A DNA stretch of 64,000 nucleotides from Longilinea sp035560795 (lineage in GTDB: Bacteria; Chloroflexota; Anaerolineae; Anaerolineales; Anaerolineaceae). Position 1 is the stretch's first letter, and each line of letters opens with the position of its first letter. The position numbers and the translations under genes are program-made. This document shows positions 7,504 through 16,442 of the stretch, one piece after another. The DNA lies in the NCBI GenBank assembly GCA_035560795.1, contig DATMYV010000024.1, forward strand, positions 5,913 through 69,912, in the 5' to 3' direction. The notes under the pieces are model-generated. The model was not told the origin of the DNA. It saw only the letters and a program-made list of their open reading frames with translations, and did no database searches.

Positions 7504-8250
7504 ATGATCGTATACCGGTTGGTGATGCGTTCCGGCCCGAATGCTGGACAGGTATATTCGCTTGAAAAAAGTGAAATGTTTATCGGGAGAGATTTGGGTA
7601 ATGACATCATCGTCAATGACCCCGAGGTCTCCCGGCGTCATTTACGCCTGTTTTTGCAGGGCAATCAATATGGCATTGAGGATTTGGGTTCGACGAATGG
7701 GTCCTTTATCAACGGCCAACGCCTTGCCGGCCCCTATCTACTTCATACGGGTGAATTTCTCACCCTCGGTGAACGGATTAATTTTATCTATGAAGTCGTA
7801 GATACAGATGCGACCGTTGCGTCCCTGGGGACGCAAATGCGCAGAGATCAACCCCAAACCGCTCAGGCAGCACCAATTCCGGCGCCTCCTCCTCCTTTTT
7901 CAACTCCGATTTATCCGGCAGCTCAACCTGCGAATGCTTATGAACCGGTCCAACCGCCGGATCAAGGCTCCTGGCTTGATCCGGCAGCGCAGGAGAATCC
8001 GAAAGTCTACCAGCAGCGTCCCGCGGTTCAATCCGCGGGCGGGTATGCGGGTCAGGTGCCAGCTCAACCGGCAGTTGAAAACATTACCCCTGAAAAACGC
8101 AAGCTGCCGAATTGGGCGCTGATCACGATCATTGTGGTTGGCGTGTTGGTATTCTTATGTTTGATCTTCGTCGTCGTTGATGCGTTGAACCTGTATTGCA
8201 GTCTGTTTCCCAAATTGGTTAATGCTTTCGTGCCTGGTTACTGTCGTTGA
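7504..8250 (+). CDS. Membrane-anchored FHA-domain protein
   Basis: The start is ATG 7504, with AAGGAGG at 7492-7498 and a consensus promoter ahead. The 248-residue product has an N-terminal forkhead-associated domain (about residues 5-95) with the phosphothreonine-binding motifs GRD, SRRH and GSTNGSFING. A proline- and glutamine-rich linker (about 110-195) follows, then a single transmembrane helix near residues 205-230 with a short tail. FHA domains read Ser/Thr kinase phosphorylation. No kinase or phosphatase is nearby, so partners are unknown. The FHA part should face the cytoplasm. Confidence 0.9.
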   Translation: MIVYRLVMRSGPNAGQVYSLEKSEMFIGRDLGNDIIVNDPEVSRRHLRLFLQGNQYGIEDLGSTNGSFINGQRLAGPYLLHTGEFLTLGERINFIYEVVDTDATVASLGTQMRRDQPQTAQAAPIPAPPPPFSTPIYPAAQPANAYEPVQPPDQGSWLDPAAQENPKVYQQRPAVQSAGGYAGQVPAQPAVENITPEKRKLPNWALITIIVVGVLVFLCLIFVVVDALNLYCSLFPKLVNAFVPGYCR

Positions 8251-8256
8251 ACGAGT

Positions 8257-8281
8257 GAGCGGGCAGGTTCCCTGCCCGCTC
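8257..8281 (+). terminator. Hairpin after the FHA gene
   Basis: An 11-bp perfect GC-rich stem (8257-8267 and 8271-8281) with a 3-nt loop, 7 bp after the stop codon. There is no proper T-run behind it, so it may only stabilise the transcript 3' end. Confidence 0.5.
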
Positions 8282-8349
8282 GATCTACCTTTGGATAAAT
8301 ATGTTTCTTCCTTGAATATTGTTAAATATGATTTGATAGAGGGTTATCC

Positions 8350-9579
8350 ATGAGTAATGCCGGACCAGATATAGAGTCACAGACAAAGGCTGGTTCTCCA
8401 CGTTGGAGCGGAACGACGAAAATTACTGTTTCGTTAGCGTTATTGGCTCTATCGGCCTGGTTATTGATGCGATTCCACCAGATTATTGGCCCCTTGTTGA
8501 TTGCCTTTATCCTGGCTTACCTCATTTACCCATTGGCTGACCTGATCAGCCGTGGTTTGCGGGCTCCTTGGCGACTCTCGGTCACGGTACTCTATTTAAT
8601 TATTATTATCCTTTTCCTGGGTCTGATCACCCTGGGCGGCCTGGCGTTGGTGGATCAGGTACAAAGTCTGATTATTTTTGTTCAACGCCAGATCACCAAT
8701 TTGCCCAAGCTTATTGATGACCTGACTCATAACGTGATTCTGATTGGACCATTTTCCTTCAACCTGTCCCAGATCGACATGACCACGATTGGGAACAAAT
8801 TGCTTGATATGGTGCAACCGACTCTCTCAAAATTAGGGGGAGTGGTCGGCGCCATCGCAGGCGGCGCAGCGACCACCATAGGCTACGTATTTTTCGCATT
8901 GTTGGTATCGTATTTTGTGGTGGCGGATACCGGCGGGGTAAACGCCAGTTTGATCCGAATGAGTATTCCTGGATATGGTGAAGACACCAAAGTATTTGGC
9001 CGGGAGCTGAACCGTATCTGGAAAGCCTTTTTACGAAATCAGATGATCATTTTCCTGATCACTGTGGTTGTTTACAACATCGTTCTTGGTGCATGGGGGG
9101 TTAATTTCTCCTTCGGTCTGGCATTGTTGGCAGGGTTGGCCCGTTTTGTTCCGTATGTCGGACCTTTCATTGCCTGGACAACATACGGACTCGTCTGCCT
9201 TTTCCAGGGAACCACGCTATTTGGTCTGCAACCTTTTCCCTATGCATTGATGGTGGTAGGTACAGCCTGGCTTGTGGATATCATCATGGATAATTTTGTG
9301 GTGCCACGGCTGATGGCGGATGCGTTGGACATTCATCCAGCCGCAGTCATGATATTCGCCTTAATCGCTGCCAATCTTTTTGGCCTGGTGGGGCTGTTAC
9401 TGGCAGCGCCTGTTCTTGCGACCGTGATGTTGTTTTCGAACTATGCCATCCGAAAATTATTCGATCTGGATCCCTGGGAGGGTCTCAAATCGCGGCCGCA
9501 TACGCCAAATCCACCCATTATTCCATTTATCAAGAAACTCGATTTATTCAGGCAAAGAATCCTGAGAAAAAAAGCCTGA
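8350..9579 (+). CDS. AI-2E (PerM/TqsA) family transporter
   Basis: This 409-residue polytopic membrane protein has about eight hydrophobic segments. The family pattern is visible: an N-terminal pair of helices, the soluble-looking middle section after YLIIIILFLGLITL, then FVPYVGPFIAW and DNFVVPRLMADALDIHPAAV near the C-terminus. The family contains permeases for autoinducer-2 export, Na+/H+ antiporters and many uncharacterised members, so the substrate cannot be told. The start ATG 8350 is only weakly supported, with no clear Shine-Dalgarno sequence ahead. Confidence 0.88.
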   Translation: MSNAGPDIESQTKAGSPRWSGTTKITVSLALLALSAWLLMRFHQIIGPLLIAFILAYLIYPLADLISRGLRAPWRLSVTVLYLIIIILFLGLITLGGLALVDQVQSLIIFVQRQITNLPKLIDDLTHNVILIGPFSFNLSQIDMTTIGNKLLDMVQPTLSKLGGVVGAIAGGAATTIGYVFFALLVSYFVVADTGGVNASLIRMSIPGYGEDTKVFGRELNRIWKAFLRNQMIIFLITVVVYNIVLGAWGVNFSFGLALLAGLARFVPYVGPFIAWTTYGLVCLFQGTTLFGLQPFPYALMVVGTAWLVDIIMDNFVVPRLMADALDIHPAAVMIFALIAANLFGLVGLLLAAPVLATVMLFSNYAIRKLFDLDPWEGLKSRPHTPNPPIIPFIKKLDLFRQRILRKKA

Positions 9580-9606
9580 ATAGCATATCAGCCGTCAACC
9601 GGTTTC

Positions 9607-9635
9607 TTTCCAGGTGGCTGCATTTATGAGATAAT
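9607..9635 (+). promoter_or_regulatory. Promoter of the 65-residue protein gene
   Basis: TTTCCA (9607-9612) and GATAAT (9630-9635) are spaced by 17 bp, with the predicted start about 24 nt before ATG 9666. Confidence 0.55.
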
Positions 9636-9665
9636 ACAAGCGAATCTATACAAAGGAGAATTCAG

Positions 9666-9863
9666 ATGAGTAACCCTGCCGAGCCCAAAACGGATACGAT
9701 TGTAGAAACGGATAATTATTTAGCCTGGAAAGCGGATGAACCTGATGGTGAAACAACCTACCACCTTGAGCTAAATAACGTCACCATGCACTTTTTCACC
9801 GAAGAATGGGTCGAGTTTCTTGAATTGGCCCGCGCACTGGTCAAAGAAGCAGACCGCCGCTAA
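9666..9863 (+). CDS. Small acidic protein of unknown function (65 aa)
   Basis: I do not recognise the family. The frame has its own promoter, AAGGAG nine nucleotides before ATG 9666 and its own terminator, so it is very probably a real monocistronic gene. The product is acidic, with a predicted beta-rich middle (TTYHLELNNVTMHFF) followed by a helix (EEWVEFLELARALVKEA). No transmembrane segment or cysteine is present. The shape suggests a small regulatory or binding protein, but nothing in the sequence fixes a function. Confidence 0.75.
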   Translation: MSNPAEPKTDTIVETDNYLAWKADEPDGETTYHLELNNVTMHFFTEEWVEFLELARALVKEADRR

Positions 9864-9883
9864 TTCGCAATTTGTTGAAATAA

Positions 9884-9908
9884 AAAGCCGGGATATTGTC
9901 CCGGCTTT
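9884..9908. terminator. Terminator after the 65-residue protein gene
   Basis: A 10-bp perfect stem (9884-9893 and 9899-9908) with a 5-nt loop, A-rich on the left and T-rich on the right. It lies between convergent genes and could serve both strands. Confidence 0.8.
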
Positions 9909-9939
9909 GCTATTTACTTAGCTTGCTTTGACCCTTAAT

Positions 9940-10779
9940 TTAATTGCGGGTTATAAACGCATCCCGGATCATGCCCTCTTCGAAGAAACCAGTCTTCGAG
10001 TCTGTAGCATATTGGTAAACGGCAGCCGTATAAATGCCGTTCAGGGCTGACTGCACCAAACCGATCAATACCAGCAGCAATATCAATACAATTCCCAGGG
10101 CAACAGCACCCCAGATGATTTCACCACTGATCAACAAATAGAAAAACGGCAGACTGATCAGGATCAATCCGAAGGTGATCAGGCCAAAGATGAGGCCGAC
10201 GCCAAAATTGCCAATAATCTGCTCCCCCCAGGTCTTCTTTAGCAAGGCTGTGCTGCGCTTAATCGCATCGATGGGGCCGATGCCTTCTACAGCCAGAATG
10301 GGTACCACCAGGAAAGTGGCAACATTCCAGGCAAAGCCAATTAAAGAGATGATGATACGCCCCAAACCTCGGCTGCGATCGGATACCATACGCAGGATCA
10401 TCCCGACGGTAGCCGCAATGACAGAATAGCCCAAAATCGGCCCAAAATGGCTGAACGCGATCCGAAAGCCGTCACCTACCGTTGGATCGCCGCCTTTCAA
10501 GCGGATGGTGGCCGCTCCAACCAGGGCTGTATTGGCAAAGAAGATCACGAAGTATTGCACAATATAGAAAAGAAAAAGCACCAGGTAGTAAATGGCGGGA
10601 AACTGGTCCTGTGAAATTGCATTTACGCCGCCGCTCAAGAAAAGTGGCACGGCAAAAGAGATCGAGACGATCAGTGATGCAATGGCTGAGACAATCGGAA
10701 ACACGAGCAGTTCCTTATCAGCACCGAGTACGCGGGCACTGGCTTTGATGAGTTCCCAACTGCGCGAAAAGCGGTTCAT
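9940..10779 (-). CDS. DUF6159-like integral membrane protein
   Basis: This 279-residue protein begins MNRFSRSWELIKASARVLG and has six hydrophobic segments. Conserved-looking loops include FFANTALVGAA, LKGGDPTVGDGFRIA and AIKRSTALLKKTWGEQIIGNFG, a pattern I associate with the DUF6159 family of unknown function. It follows proC by 12 bp in the same direction and is probably cotranscribed with it and the methyltransferase, but nothing suggests a shared pathway. Confidence 0.75.
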   Translation of the reverse strand: MNRFSRSWELIKASARVLGADKELLVFPIVSAIASLIVSISFAVPLFLSGGVNAISQDQFPAIYYLVLFLFYIVQYFVIFFANTALVGAATIRLKGGDPTVGDGFRIAFSHFGPILGYSVIAATVGMILRMVSDRSRGLGRIIISLIGFAWNVATFLVVPILAVEGIGPIDAIKRSTALLKKTWGEQIIGNFGVGLIFGLITFGLILISLPFFYLLISGEIIWGAVALGIVLILLLVLIGLVQSALNGIYTAAVYQYATDSKTGFFEEGMIRDAFITRN

Positions 10780-10791
10780 TGTTTCTCCTCC

Positions 10792-11652
10792 TCAGGTATT
10801 CTCTTTCAATTGTCCAGTGGGTTTGCCTTTGCCAAGTTCCTGGGAGCGTTCGTAAGCTGCCCAGATGGCTCGGGAGATCGCCGTGCGGAAGCCGGCTTTT
10901 TCGAGGTAATAAATGGCCTCGGCGGAAGTTCCTCCCGGGGAAGTGACTTCATTCCTCAGCGCCGCCGGGTGATTCTTTTTGCGGCGGGAGTATTCCACCG
11001 ATCCGCTGACAGTTTGCAGAACCAATTGTTCGGCGATGCGGCGGGGAAAACCAAGGTGTACGCCCGCATCAATCATGGCCTCCAGGAACATGAATACATA
11101 AGCTGGACCGCTTCCTGAAAGTGCGGTGGCCATATCCAGGTAATTTTCTTCTTCGACGTAGACTTCTTGTCCAAGCGCGCCCAGGATTTGCTGGGTTAAG
11201 TCTTTTTGTGCCTGGCTTACATCCGATGACGTAGTCCAAACTGTGATGCCTTCTCCAATTTGTCCCGGAGTATTCGGCATGGATCTGACAATACAGGTGT
11301 GATCGAGCTGTTCAGCGATTTTTTCAATGGATGCGCCTGCAACAATGGAAATTACCAGGGCTTTCTCAGGGATATGGCCGCGTAGATTCTCCAATACTCG
11401 GTCGATGCGCTGCGGCTTTACCGACAGGATCACCACATCCGCTAGCTCGGCAGCAGCCCGGTTATCAATAAAGGGTTGAACGCCGTAGCGTTCGCGCAGA
11501 TCTTCACCGCGTTCAACTCGCGGTCCGGAAACAAGAATGTGATCGGCAGTGGTCAGGCCATTGCGAATCAGACCGCCCAGGAATGCCTCTCCCATGACGC
11601 CGTGGCCGATTAATGCAATTGTGGGACGAACTGTATCCATAGAAGAATCCAT
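10792..11652 (-). CDS. proC: Pyrroline-5-carboxylate reductase
   Basis: The enzyme reduces 1-pyrroline-5-carboxylate to proline with NAD(P)H, the last step of proline synthesis. The 286-residue product has the N-terminal Rossmann motif ALIGHGVMGEAFLGGL, VVILSVKPQ, RSMPNTPGQIGEG and the C-terminal signature around ALSGSGPAYVF and TSPGGTSAEAIY. Length is normal. The ATG shares a base with the upstream stop (TAATG), suggesting translational coupling; a second ATG at 11640 is an alternative start. Confidence 0.95.
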   Translation of the reverse strand: MDSSMDTVRPTIALIGHGVMGEAFLGGLIRNGLTTADHILVSGPRVERGEDLRERYGVQPFIDNRAAAELADVVILSVKPQRIDRVLENLRGHIPEKALVISIVAGASIEKIAEQLDHTCIVRSMPNTPGQIGEGITVWTTSSDVSQAQKDLTQQILGALGQEVYVEEENYLDMATALSGSGPAYVFMFLEAMIDAGVHLGFPRRIAEQLVLQTVSGSVEYSRRKKNHPAALRNEVTSPGGTSAEAIYYLEKAGFRTAISRAIWAAYERSQELGKGKPTGQLKENT

Positions 11653-12566
11653 TAATCAGGATTTATTTTTGGTGCGGCATTCCAACGCGCAAATATTGCG
11701 TTTGATAGGATTCTGCCGGCACTTTTTTCCTGCAAGGCCACCTCGCCGGCAGTCACCTGGCCATGCAATGATTCGGTAACTTCCTGCAACGCATAATGCA
11801 AGGTAATCGCGGATGCTTTGACAGCGTAGGCGGTCATCACGATGAATAGCGGTTTTTCACTTAAGACATCCCGGCAGGCAGCCAGCAAATTTGGAAGCAA
11901 TTTGTAGAATTCCCACACCTCGCCTTTTGGCCCGCGGCCAAACTTGGGAGGATCGAGAATTAACCCGTCATAACGGGAATTCCGGCGGGCTTCCCGTTCA
12001 ATAAATTTGAGGGCATCATCGATAATCCAGCGAATGGAATTTTCTGCTATTCCTGAAACCTGCTGGTTTTCCCGTGCCCAGGTAACCACCTTGCGGGATG
12101 CATCCAAGTGCGTGACAAAGGCGCCCGCCCGCGCTGCTGCCAGGCTGGCAATTCCTGTGTAGCCAAATAAATTCAATACTTTTATGGGCCGGCCAGCAGC
12201 CTGAATTTGCTTCTCAGTCCAATCCCACTGGCAGGCTTGTTCGGGGAAAACACCCAAATGGCGCGAGGAAGTGGTTTGCACCCAGAATTTCAATCCCTTA
12301 TAGCCCATCTGCCACCGGTCCGGCAGTGATTTCATGGTCTCCCAATGCCCGCCGTTTTCTTCAGGTGAGGGGATGAAGCGGGCATGCGCATCTTTCCAGT
12401 ATTTTTCAGGCAGCGCCGGTTTCCAGACTGCTTCCGGTTCCGGGCGCTGCAACCGGTAGGCGCCGTACCGCTCCAGCTTTTGGCCGTATCCGCTGTCCAA
12501 CAATTCATAATCTTGCCAATCGGGCGCTGTGAGAACGGTTATGGTAGGAATAAAGGATGCGGTCAT
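11652..12566 (-). CDS. SAM-dependent methyltransferase, RlmI-like without PUA domain
   Basis: I place the start at ATG 12566, preceded by AGGG; the frame is open to 12971, but that part overlaps the opposite-strand patB gene. The 304-residue protein has a central SAM-binding fold (VLNLFGYTGIASLAAARAGA, motif I) and the catalytic-loop motif LDPPKFGRGPKGEVW. This matches the COG1092 group of 23S rRNA cytosine-5 methyltransferase-like proteins, but the N-terminal PUA domain of RlmI is missing and the usual catalytic cysteine is not obvious. RNA methylation is the likely role; the target cannot be named. Confidence 0.8.
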   Translation of the reverse strand: MTASFIPTITVLTAPDWQDYELLDSGYGQKLERYGAYRLQRPEPEAVWKPALPEKYWKDAHARFIPSPEENGGHWETMKSLPDRWQMGYKGLKFWVQTTSSRHLGVFPEQACQWDWTEKQIQAAGRPIKVLNLFGYTGIASLAAARAGAFVTHLDASRKVVTWARENQQVSGIAENSIRWIIDDALKFIEREARRNSRYDGLILDPPKFGRGPKGEVWEFYKLLPNLLAACRDVLSEKPLFIVMTAYAVKASAITLHYALQEVTESLHGQVTAGEVALQEKSAGRILSNAIFARWNAAPKINPD

Positions 12567-12613
12567 TGATACCCTGTTCAAACCTGATTTGACCTGAGTA
12601 TACCAGTTTTGGA

Positions 12614-12644
12614 TTGCCAGGGATGGGTTCGATGCAAGTATAAT
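12614..12644 (+). promoter_or_regulatory. Promoter of patB
   Basis: TTGCCA (12614-12619) and TATAAT (12639-12644) are spaced by 19 bp; the start codon follows 27 nt later with AGAGGAG between. Confidence 0.55.
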
Positions 12645-12671
12645 CAACTCACTTTGGTTTAAGAGGAGCCT

Positions 12672-13871
12672 ATGGATCCGCGTTTCGATATCATTCCTGA
12701 CCGTAAAAATTCGTTGAGCGTGAAATGGGGCGTTTATGGCCCAGATGTTCTTCCGATGTGGGTAGCCGATATGGATTTTCGGTCGCCAGAATGTGTTGTG
12801 CAGGCTCTCCAAAAAGAGGTTGACCTGGGAGTTTTTGGTTACGCTTATGACAAAGAGGAATTTAAAAATATCCTGGTAAAGCGGCTGGACGACCTTTATC
12901 AATGGAAAATCACTCCCAAGGATATCGTTTTGATTCCAGGCATTGTAACTGGCTTGAATCAAGTGGCGCATATGTTTTCAAAGGTCGGCGGACAAGCCAT
13001 CGTCCAAACGCCCATCTACCCGCCTTTCTTGAGTGTGGCCGGAAATGCCGGATTGGTCCGTGTAAACAATCCATTGACGCGGCTGCCCGATGGGACCTAT
13101 GCAATCGATTTTGATGGGTTCGAATCAGCAATTACGAATCAGACGCGCGTATTCTTCTTGTGCAACCCGCACAATCCAGTTGGCCGAGTGTTTCAAAAAG
13201 AGGAACTAGAACGTTTTGCTGAAATATGCCTGCGTCATAATGTTTTGATCTGTGCGGATGAAATTCACTGCGACCTTATTTATTCAGGCTACAAACATAA
13301 TCCAATAGCATCACTAAGCGATGAAATTGGAAAACATTCGATTACCATGATGGCTCCAAGTAAAACTTTCAACATTCCTGGTCTGCAATGTTCCTTTGCC
13401 GTTGTCCAAAACCCTGAAATTCGCCAGAAACTGGAACAGGCTGGAGAAGGACTGACCGGGTGGGTCAATTTAATGGGATTGGTTGCCGGAAAAGCAGCTT
13501 ATCAGGGCGGGCAAGCCTGGCTTGAAGATTTGATCATTTATTTGCAGGGAAATCGGGACTTTTTATTTGATTATGTTAACCAGAATTTACCAGGCGTCCG
13601 GATGGCCAAACCGGAAGGCACCTATCTGGCGTGGTTGGACTGCCGGGAAGCTGGCATTGTGGGAAATCCTTATGCATATTTCCTCCAAAGTGCGAGGGTG
13701 GCGTTGAACGACGGTAAAGCTTTTGGGGAAGCAGGCGAAGGTTTTGTACGATTAAACTTTGGCTGCCCGCGCTCCATGTTAGCGGAAGCCTTGTCACGCA
13801 TGAAAGATGCCTTGGAGCAGCACGAGAAGGTTGTCAATCCGTCCGGCTATGTCGATCCATTTGCGCACTAA
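12672..13871 (+). CDS. patB: PatB/MalY-type PLP-dependent cystathionine beta-lyase / aminotransferase
   Basis: This 399-residue fold-type I PLP enzyme begins in the PatB/MalY manner (FDIIPDRKNSLSVKWG, then LPMWVADMDF). Other family segments are FFLCNPHNPVGRVF, CADEIHCDLIY and the PLP lysine in MMAPSKTFNIPGLQ. Members cleave the C-S bond of cystathionine or cysteine conjugates. The start has AGAGGAG seven nucleotides upstream. The last 23 bp overlap the next gene. Confidence 0.92.
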   Translation: MDPRFDIIPDRKNSLSVKWGVYGPDVLPMWVADMDFRSPECVVQALQKEVDLGVFGYAYDKEEFKNILVKRLDDLYQWKITPKDIVLIPGIVTGLNQVAHMFSKVGGQAIVQTPIYPPFLSVAGNAGLVRVNNPLTRLPDGTYAIDFDGFESAITNQTRVFFLCNPHNPVGRVFQKEELERFAEICLRHNVLICADEIHCDLIYSGYKHNPIASLSDEIGKHSITMMAPSKTFNIPGLQCSFAVVQNPEIRQKLEQAGEGLTGWVNLMGLVAGKAAYQGGQAWLEDLIIYLQGNRDFLFDYVNQNLPGVRMAKPEGTYLAWLDCREAGIVGNPYAYFLQSARVALNDGKAFGEAGEGFVRLNFGCPRSMLAEALSRMKDALEQHEKVVNPSGYVDPFAH

Positions 13872-14481
13872 ACCAACGCGTTCAAAAGCCAAATTGGATT
13901 GGGTGCTGCTGATCGTTACAGCACCAATTCTCTTGTATCTACTCTTTTGGGGAATAGGCGGCTTTCTGGTGGTGGGCGATTCAATTCAAAAGGCGGACGC
14001 TGTAGTCCTTTTGAGCGGCGGTGATGATGCCCGCCTTGGGGAAGCAGTCCAGGTTTACCAGTCTGGTTTGGCAGAGCTGCTGTTGATCACTGAGACCGGC
14101 AATATCCCGGATGGCGGTGGTCCGCGTGCCAGTACGCTGTCAGGACAAAGGGCTGTATCAGCCGGCGTGGCTGAGGAGGATATTTACACGACGCTAGGAA
14201 AATCGGCCAGCACCCACAATGAAGCTGCGGCAGTGCTTGGCTTTTGCCAACACGAGAGGTTGAAGACCATCATTGTGGTAACCGATCCGTATCATACCCG
14301 CCGAACTCAGGTCATTTTTCGATCAATTTTTGCAGGCAGCGGCATTGACGTTTTGGTTCGGCCCGTCCGGGATCATTGGTACCAATCTTCAACCTGGTTT
14401 TTCAGCCTGCGCGGATGGAAGACCACCCTGACGGAATATGTCAAACTGACAGCCCTCTTGTTTGGAATTCAAGGAGATTAA
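13849..14481 (+). CDS. YdcF/SanA-like DUF218 membrane protein
   Basis: From ATG 13849 the product has 210 residues: a basic N-terminus, one membrane helix (about residues 18-40) and an extracytoplasmic DUF218 domain. The domain signatures are ADAVVLLSGGDDARLGEA, the STHNEA loop and VTDPYHTRRTQVIF. Related proteins (SanA, ElyC, YdcF) are linked to envelope maintenance; the reaction is unknown. The start lies within the end of patB, so translation may be coupled. No good Shine-Dalgarno sequence is visible. Confidence 0.82.
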   Translation: MSIHLRTKPTRSKAKLDWVLLIVTAPILLYLLFWGIGGFLVVGDSIQKADAVVLLSGGDDARLGEAVQVYQSGLAELLLITETGNIPDGGGPRASTLSGQRAVSAGVAEEDIYTTLGKSASTHNEAAAVLGFCQHERLKTIIVVTDPYHTRRTQVIFRSIFAGSGIDVLVRPVRDHWYQSSTWFFSLRGWKTTLTEYVKLTALLFGIQGD

Positions 14482-14486
14482 AATGC

Positions 14487-14512
14487 AATCCCCCGCCAAA
14501 CGGCGGGGGATT
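14487..14512. terminator. Bidirectional terminator between the YdcF-like gene and cspA
   Basis: A perfect 11-bp stem rich in G and C (14487-14497 and 14502-14512) around the tetraloop AAAC, lying between convergent genes. T-runs are weak on both sides. Confidence 0.75.
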
Positions 14513-14533
14513 GATATGCGCTTATGAGCGGAA

Positions 14534-14749
14534 CTACTCTTCTACGGGAGTTACGTTCGCAGCCTGCAGGCCTTTGGGACCCTTCTCCACAGAGAATTCG
14601 ACCTTTTGGCCTTCTTTTAATTGACGATAGCCCTGCATCTCGATTGCCGAGAAATGGACGAATACGTCCTCGCCATCATCGCGGCCAATGAAACCATAAC
14701 CCTTGGCGGGATTGAACCACTTTACGGTCCCAACGAAACGTTCTGCCAT
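14534..14749 (-). CDS. cspA: Cold-shock domain protein
   Basis: This 71-residue CspA-family RNA chaperone starts at ATG 14749. RNP1 (KGYGFIGRD) and RNP2 (VFVHFSAI) are intact, with the start GTVKWFNPAKGYGFI and end GPKGLQAANVTPVEE. It melts secondary structure in mRNA. A consensus promoter 139 nt upstream implies a leader of about 108 nt, the arrangement typical of cold-induced csp genes. Cold induction itself is inferred. Confidence 0.96.
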   Translation of the reverse strand: MAERFVGTVKWFNPAKGYGFIGRDDGEDVFVHFSAIEMQGYRQLKEGQKVEFSVEKGPKGLQAANVTPVEE

Positions 14750-14864
14750 ACCTGCTTTACTCCATCCTAAAATTGATTGAAAAAAAATTAGACGCCCGTT
14801 CGCCAAATGTGTGATAAAAGCGAACATTTTGGGGGCGAATCGAAGCGTCCATCCAACGAGCGAT

Positions 14865-14893
14865 AGATTATCATTAATTGAAATGCCTGTCAA
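14865..14893 (-). promoter_or_regulatory. Consensus promoter and long leader of cspA
   Basis: On the minus strand TTGACA (14893-14888) and TAATCT (14870-14865) are spaced by 17 bp. Transcription should begin near 14858, leaving about 108 nt of untranslated leader before ATG 14749. Confidence 0.85.
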
Positions 14894-14993
14894 GGAATAT
14901 GATGCAGGATCGTCTGCAATGAATATCGTATAGCCGAATAATGCTGATTATCGGGCTGTGCAGTCTATCCAAACGCTGCTTTATAATTACCCC

Positions 14994-16421
14994 ATGCAAC
15001 GAAAAAACCTGGTAAGCCTGCTGTGGACGCTTTTGATATTGCTGCTCGTCCTGGGACTGGCCAACTGGCAGCCGGGACAGGCGCAGGCTGCATTGGCGAT
15101 GCGGCAGGTAAAGTTGGCGCAGGCGCGCCAGCAGCCCCAGGAAGCAGCACAGGCTTTACAGCGTCTGCTTGGTGCGCAGCCCTGGCGCACCGATTTGATT
15201 GAGCAGATTGGCACTTACCTGGAAAAAGCGGGAGACCAAGCTGGGGCAGCAGCCGCTTACGAGTCGGCCCTGGCGCAACAGGCACTCAGCGCGGATGGTT
15301 CGCTGAGATTGGCCGAATTGTGGTTCGAAACAGGACAAGATGTCAAAGCAGAGCAATTGCTACTGGAATTGACAACAACTAAAAACCTGATGAGCGCTGC
15401 CTATCCACAGGCGGTTAGGCTTTTAGAAAAGGTCGCTCAACCCAATGAGATCCTGGATGCGCTGGCAGGCTGGTTGGAGGTGGATTCGACCAATGGTAAA
15501 GCCCTATTCCTCAAAGGCGTGTACCTTGCTGCTACCCGTCCAGCGGATGCAGCACTGGCCCTTGAGCAGGCCAAACAAAAAGCGGATGGTTACCAGGCAT
15601 CCTCTGCACAATTTCTTGAAGTTTTGGATTCCGCGGCGAAAGAAAAAGACCCTGGAAAAATGGCTCTGGAAATCGGGCGGGGGTTGGCCGAATTAAATGA
15701 ATGGAAGGCCGCCGAAGCTGCATTTGACCAGGCGGTTGCTGCTCAACCAGACCTCGCCGAGGGGTGGGCATATCTGGCTGAAGCCCGGCAAAATTTGGGA
15801 AAACCTGCCCAGGAACAGATTGACCGCGCCTTGCAGATCTCGCCGCACTCGGGCATTGTTCAGGCGTTGACCGCGATCTATTGGCGGCGCATGGGCAAGC
15901 CTGAGGTTGGTTTGGTTCATCTATATGCGGCTGCCAGGCAGGAACCGGATTCGGCTTACTGGCAGGTTGAGTTGGGCAAAACGCTGTGTGAACTTAACAA
16001 TCCGCAGGATGCCCTGAACCATTTTATTTTGGCAACCGAACTTGAACCAAAGAATTCCCGCTCCTGGGTCGAGCTGGCCCGTTTTAGCCTGAATTTCGGC
16101 ATCGAACCAACCCTGGTCGGGCTTCCAGCAGCCCGACAGGCGGTCTATCTGGCGCCAAAGGATGCGGATGCTTTGGACATCCTGGGTGCTCTGCTGCTTT
16201 CACAAAATGATTTGCCCAGCGCGGAACGTTTCTTGCAACAATCCCTCCAACAGGATGCAGCCAATTCAGATGCACAATTACACCTCGGACAGTATTACCT
16301 GGCATCTGGAAATCCCGAATCTGCCCGCCCTTACCTCGAAGAGGCGGTGCGGTTATCCCCCGAAACCGCAGTGGGCAAACTAGCCGAACGGCTCATCCAA
16401 CAAAATTATCCGAACCGGTAA
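14994..16421 (+). CDS. Membrane-anchored TPR-repeat protein
   Basis: I prefer ATG 14994 over the upstream ATG at 14958, giving 475 residues. TATAAT at 14982-14987 ends six nucleotides before this ATG, so the message would be leaderless. The product has a transmembrane helix or uncleaved signal (about residues 8-26), then many degenerate tetratricopeptide repeats, seen in AAAAYESALAQQ, AAEAAFDQAVAAQPDLAEGWAYLAEA and ALNHFILATELEPKNSRSWVELA. TPR arrays mediate protein-protein contacts; here they should face outward. No enzymatic domain is visible. A lipoprotein gene follows by 21 bp. Confidence 0.85.
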   Translation: MQRKNLVSLLWTLLILLLVLGLANWQPGQAQAALAMRQVKLAQARQQPQEAAQALQRLLGAQPWRTDLIEQIGTYLEKAGDQAGAAAAYESALAQQALSADGSLRLAELWFETGQDVKAEQLLLELTTTKNLMSAAYPQAVRLLEKVAQPNEILDALAGWLEVDSTNGKALFLKGVYLAATRPADAALALEQAKQKADGYQASSAQFLEVLDSAAKEKDPGKMALEIGRGLAELNEWKAAEAAFDQAVAAQPDLAEGWAYLAEARQNLGKPAQEQIDRALQISPHSGIVQALTAIYWRRMGKPEVGLVHLYAAARQEPDSAYWQVELGKTLCELNNPQDALNHFILATELEPKNSRSWVELARFSLNFGIEPTLVGLPAARQAVYLAPKDADALDILGALLLSQNDLPSAERFLQQSLQQDAANSDAQLHLGQYYLASGNPESARPYLEEAVRLSPETAVGKLAERLIQQNYPNR

Positions 16422-16442
16422 TATTTCGCAGGAGGGCAGCGC

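Noticed and set aside
12567..12971. N-terminal extension of the methyltransferase frame to 12971.
   Set aside because: It overlaps the start of patB on the opposite strand and its promoter, has no methyltransferase features, and ATG 12566 has a ribosome-binding site.
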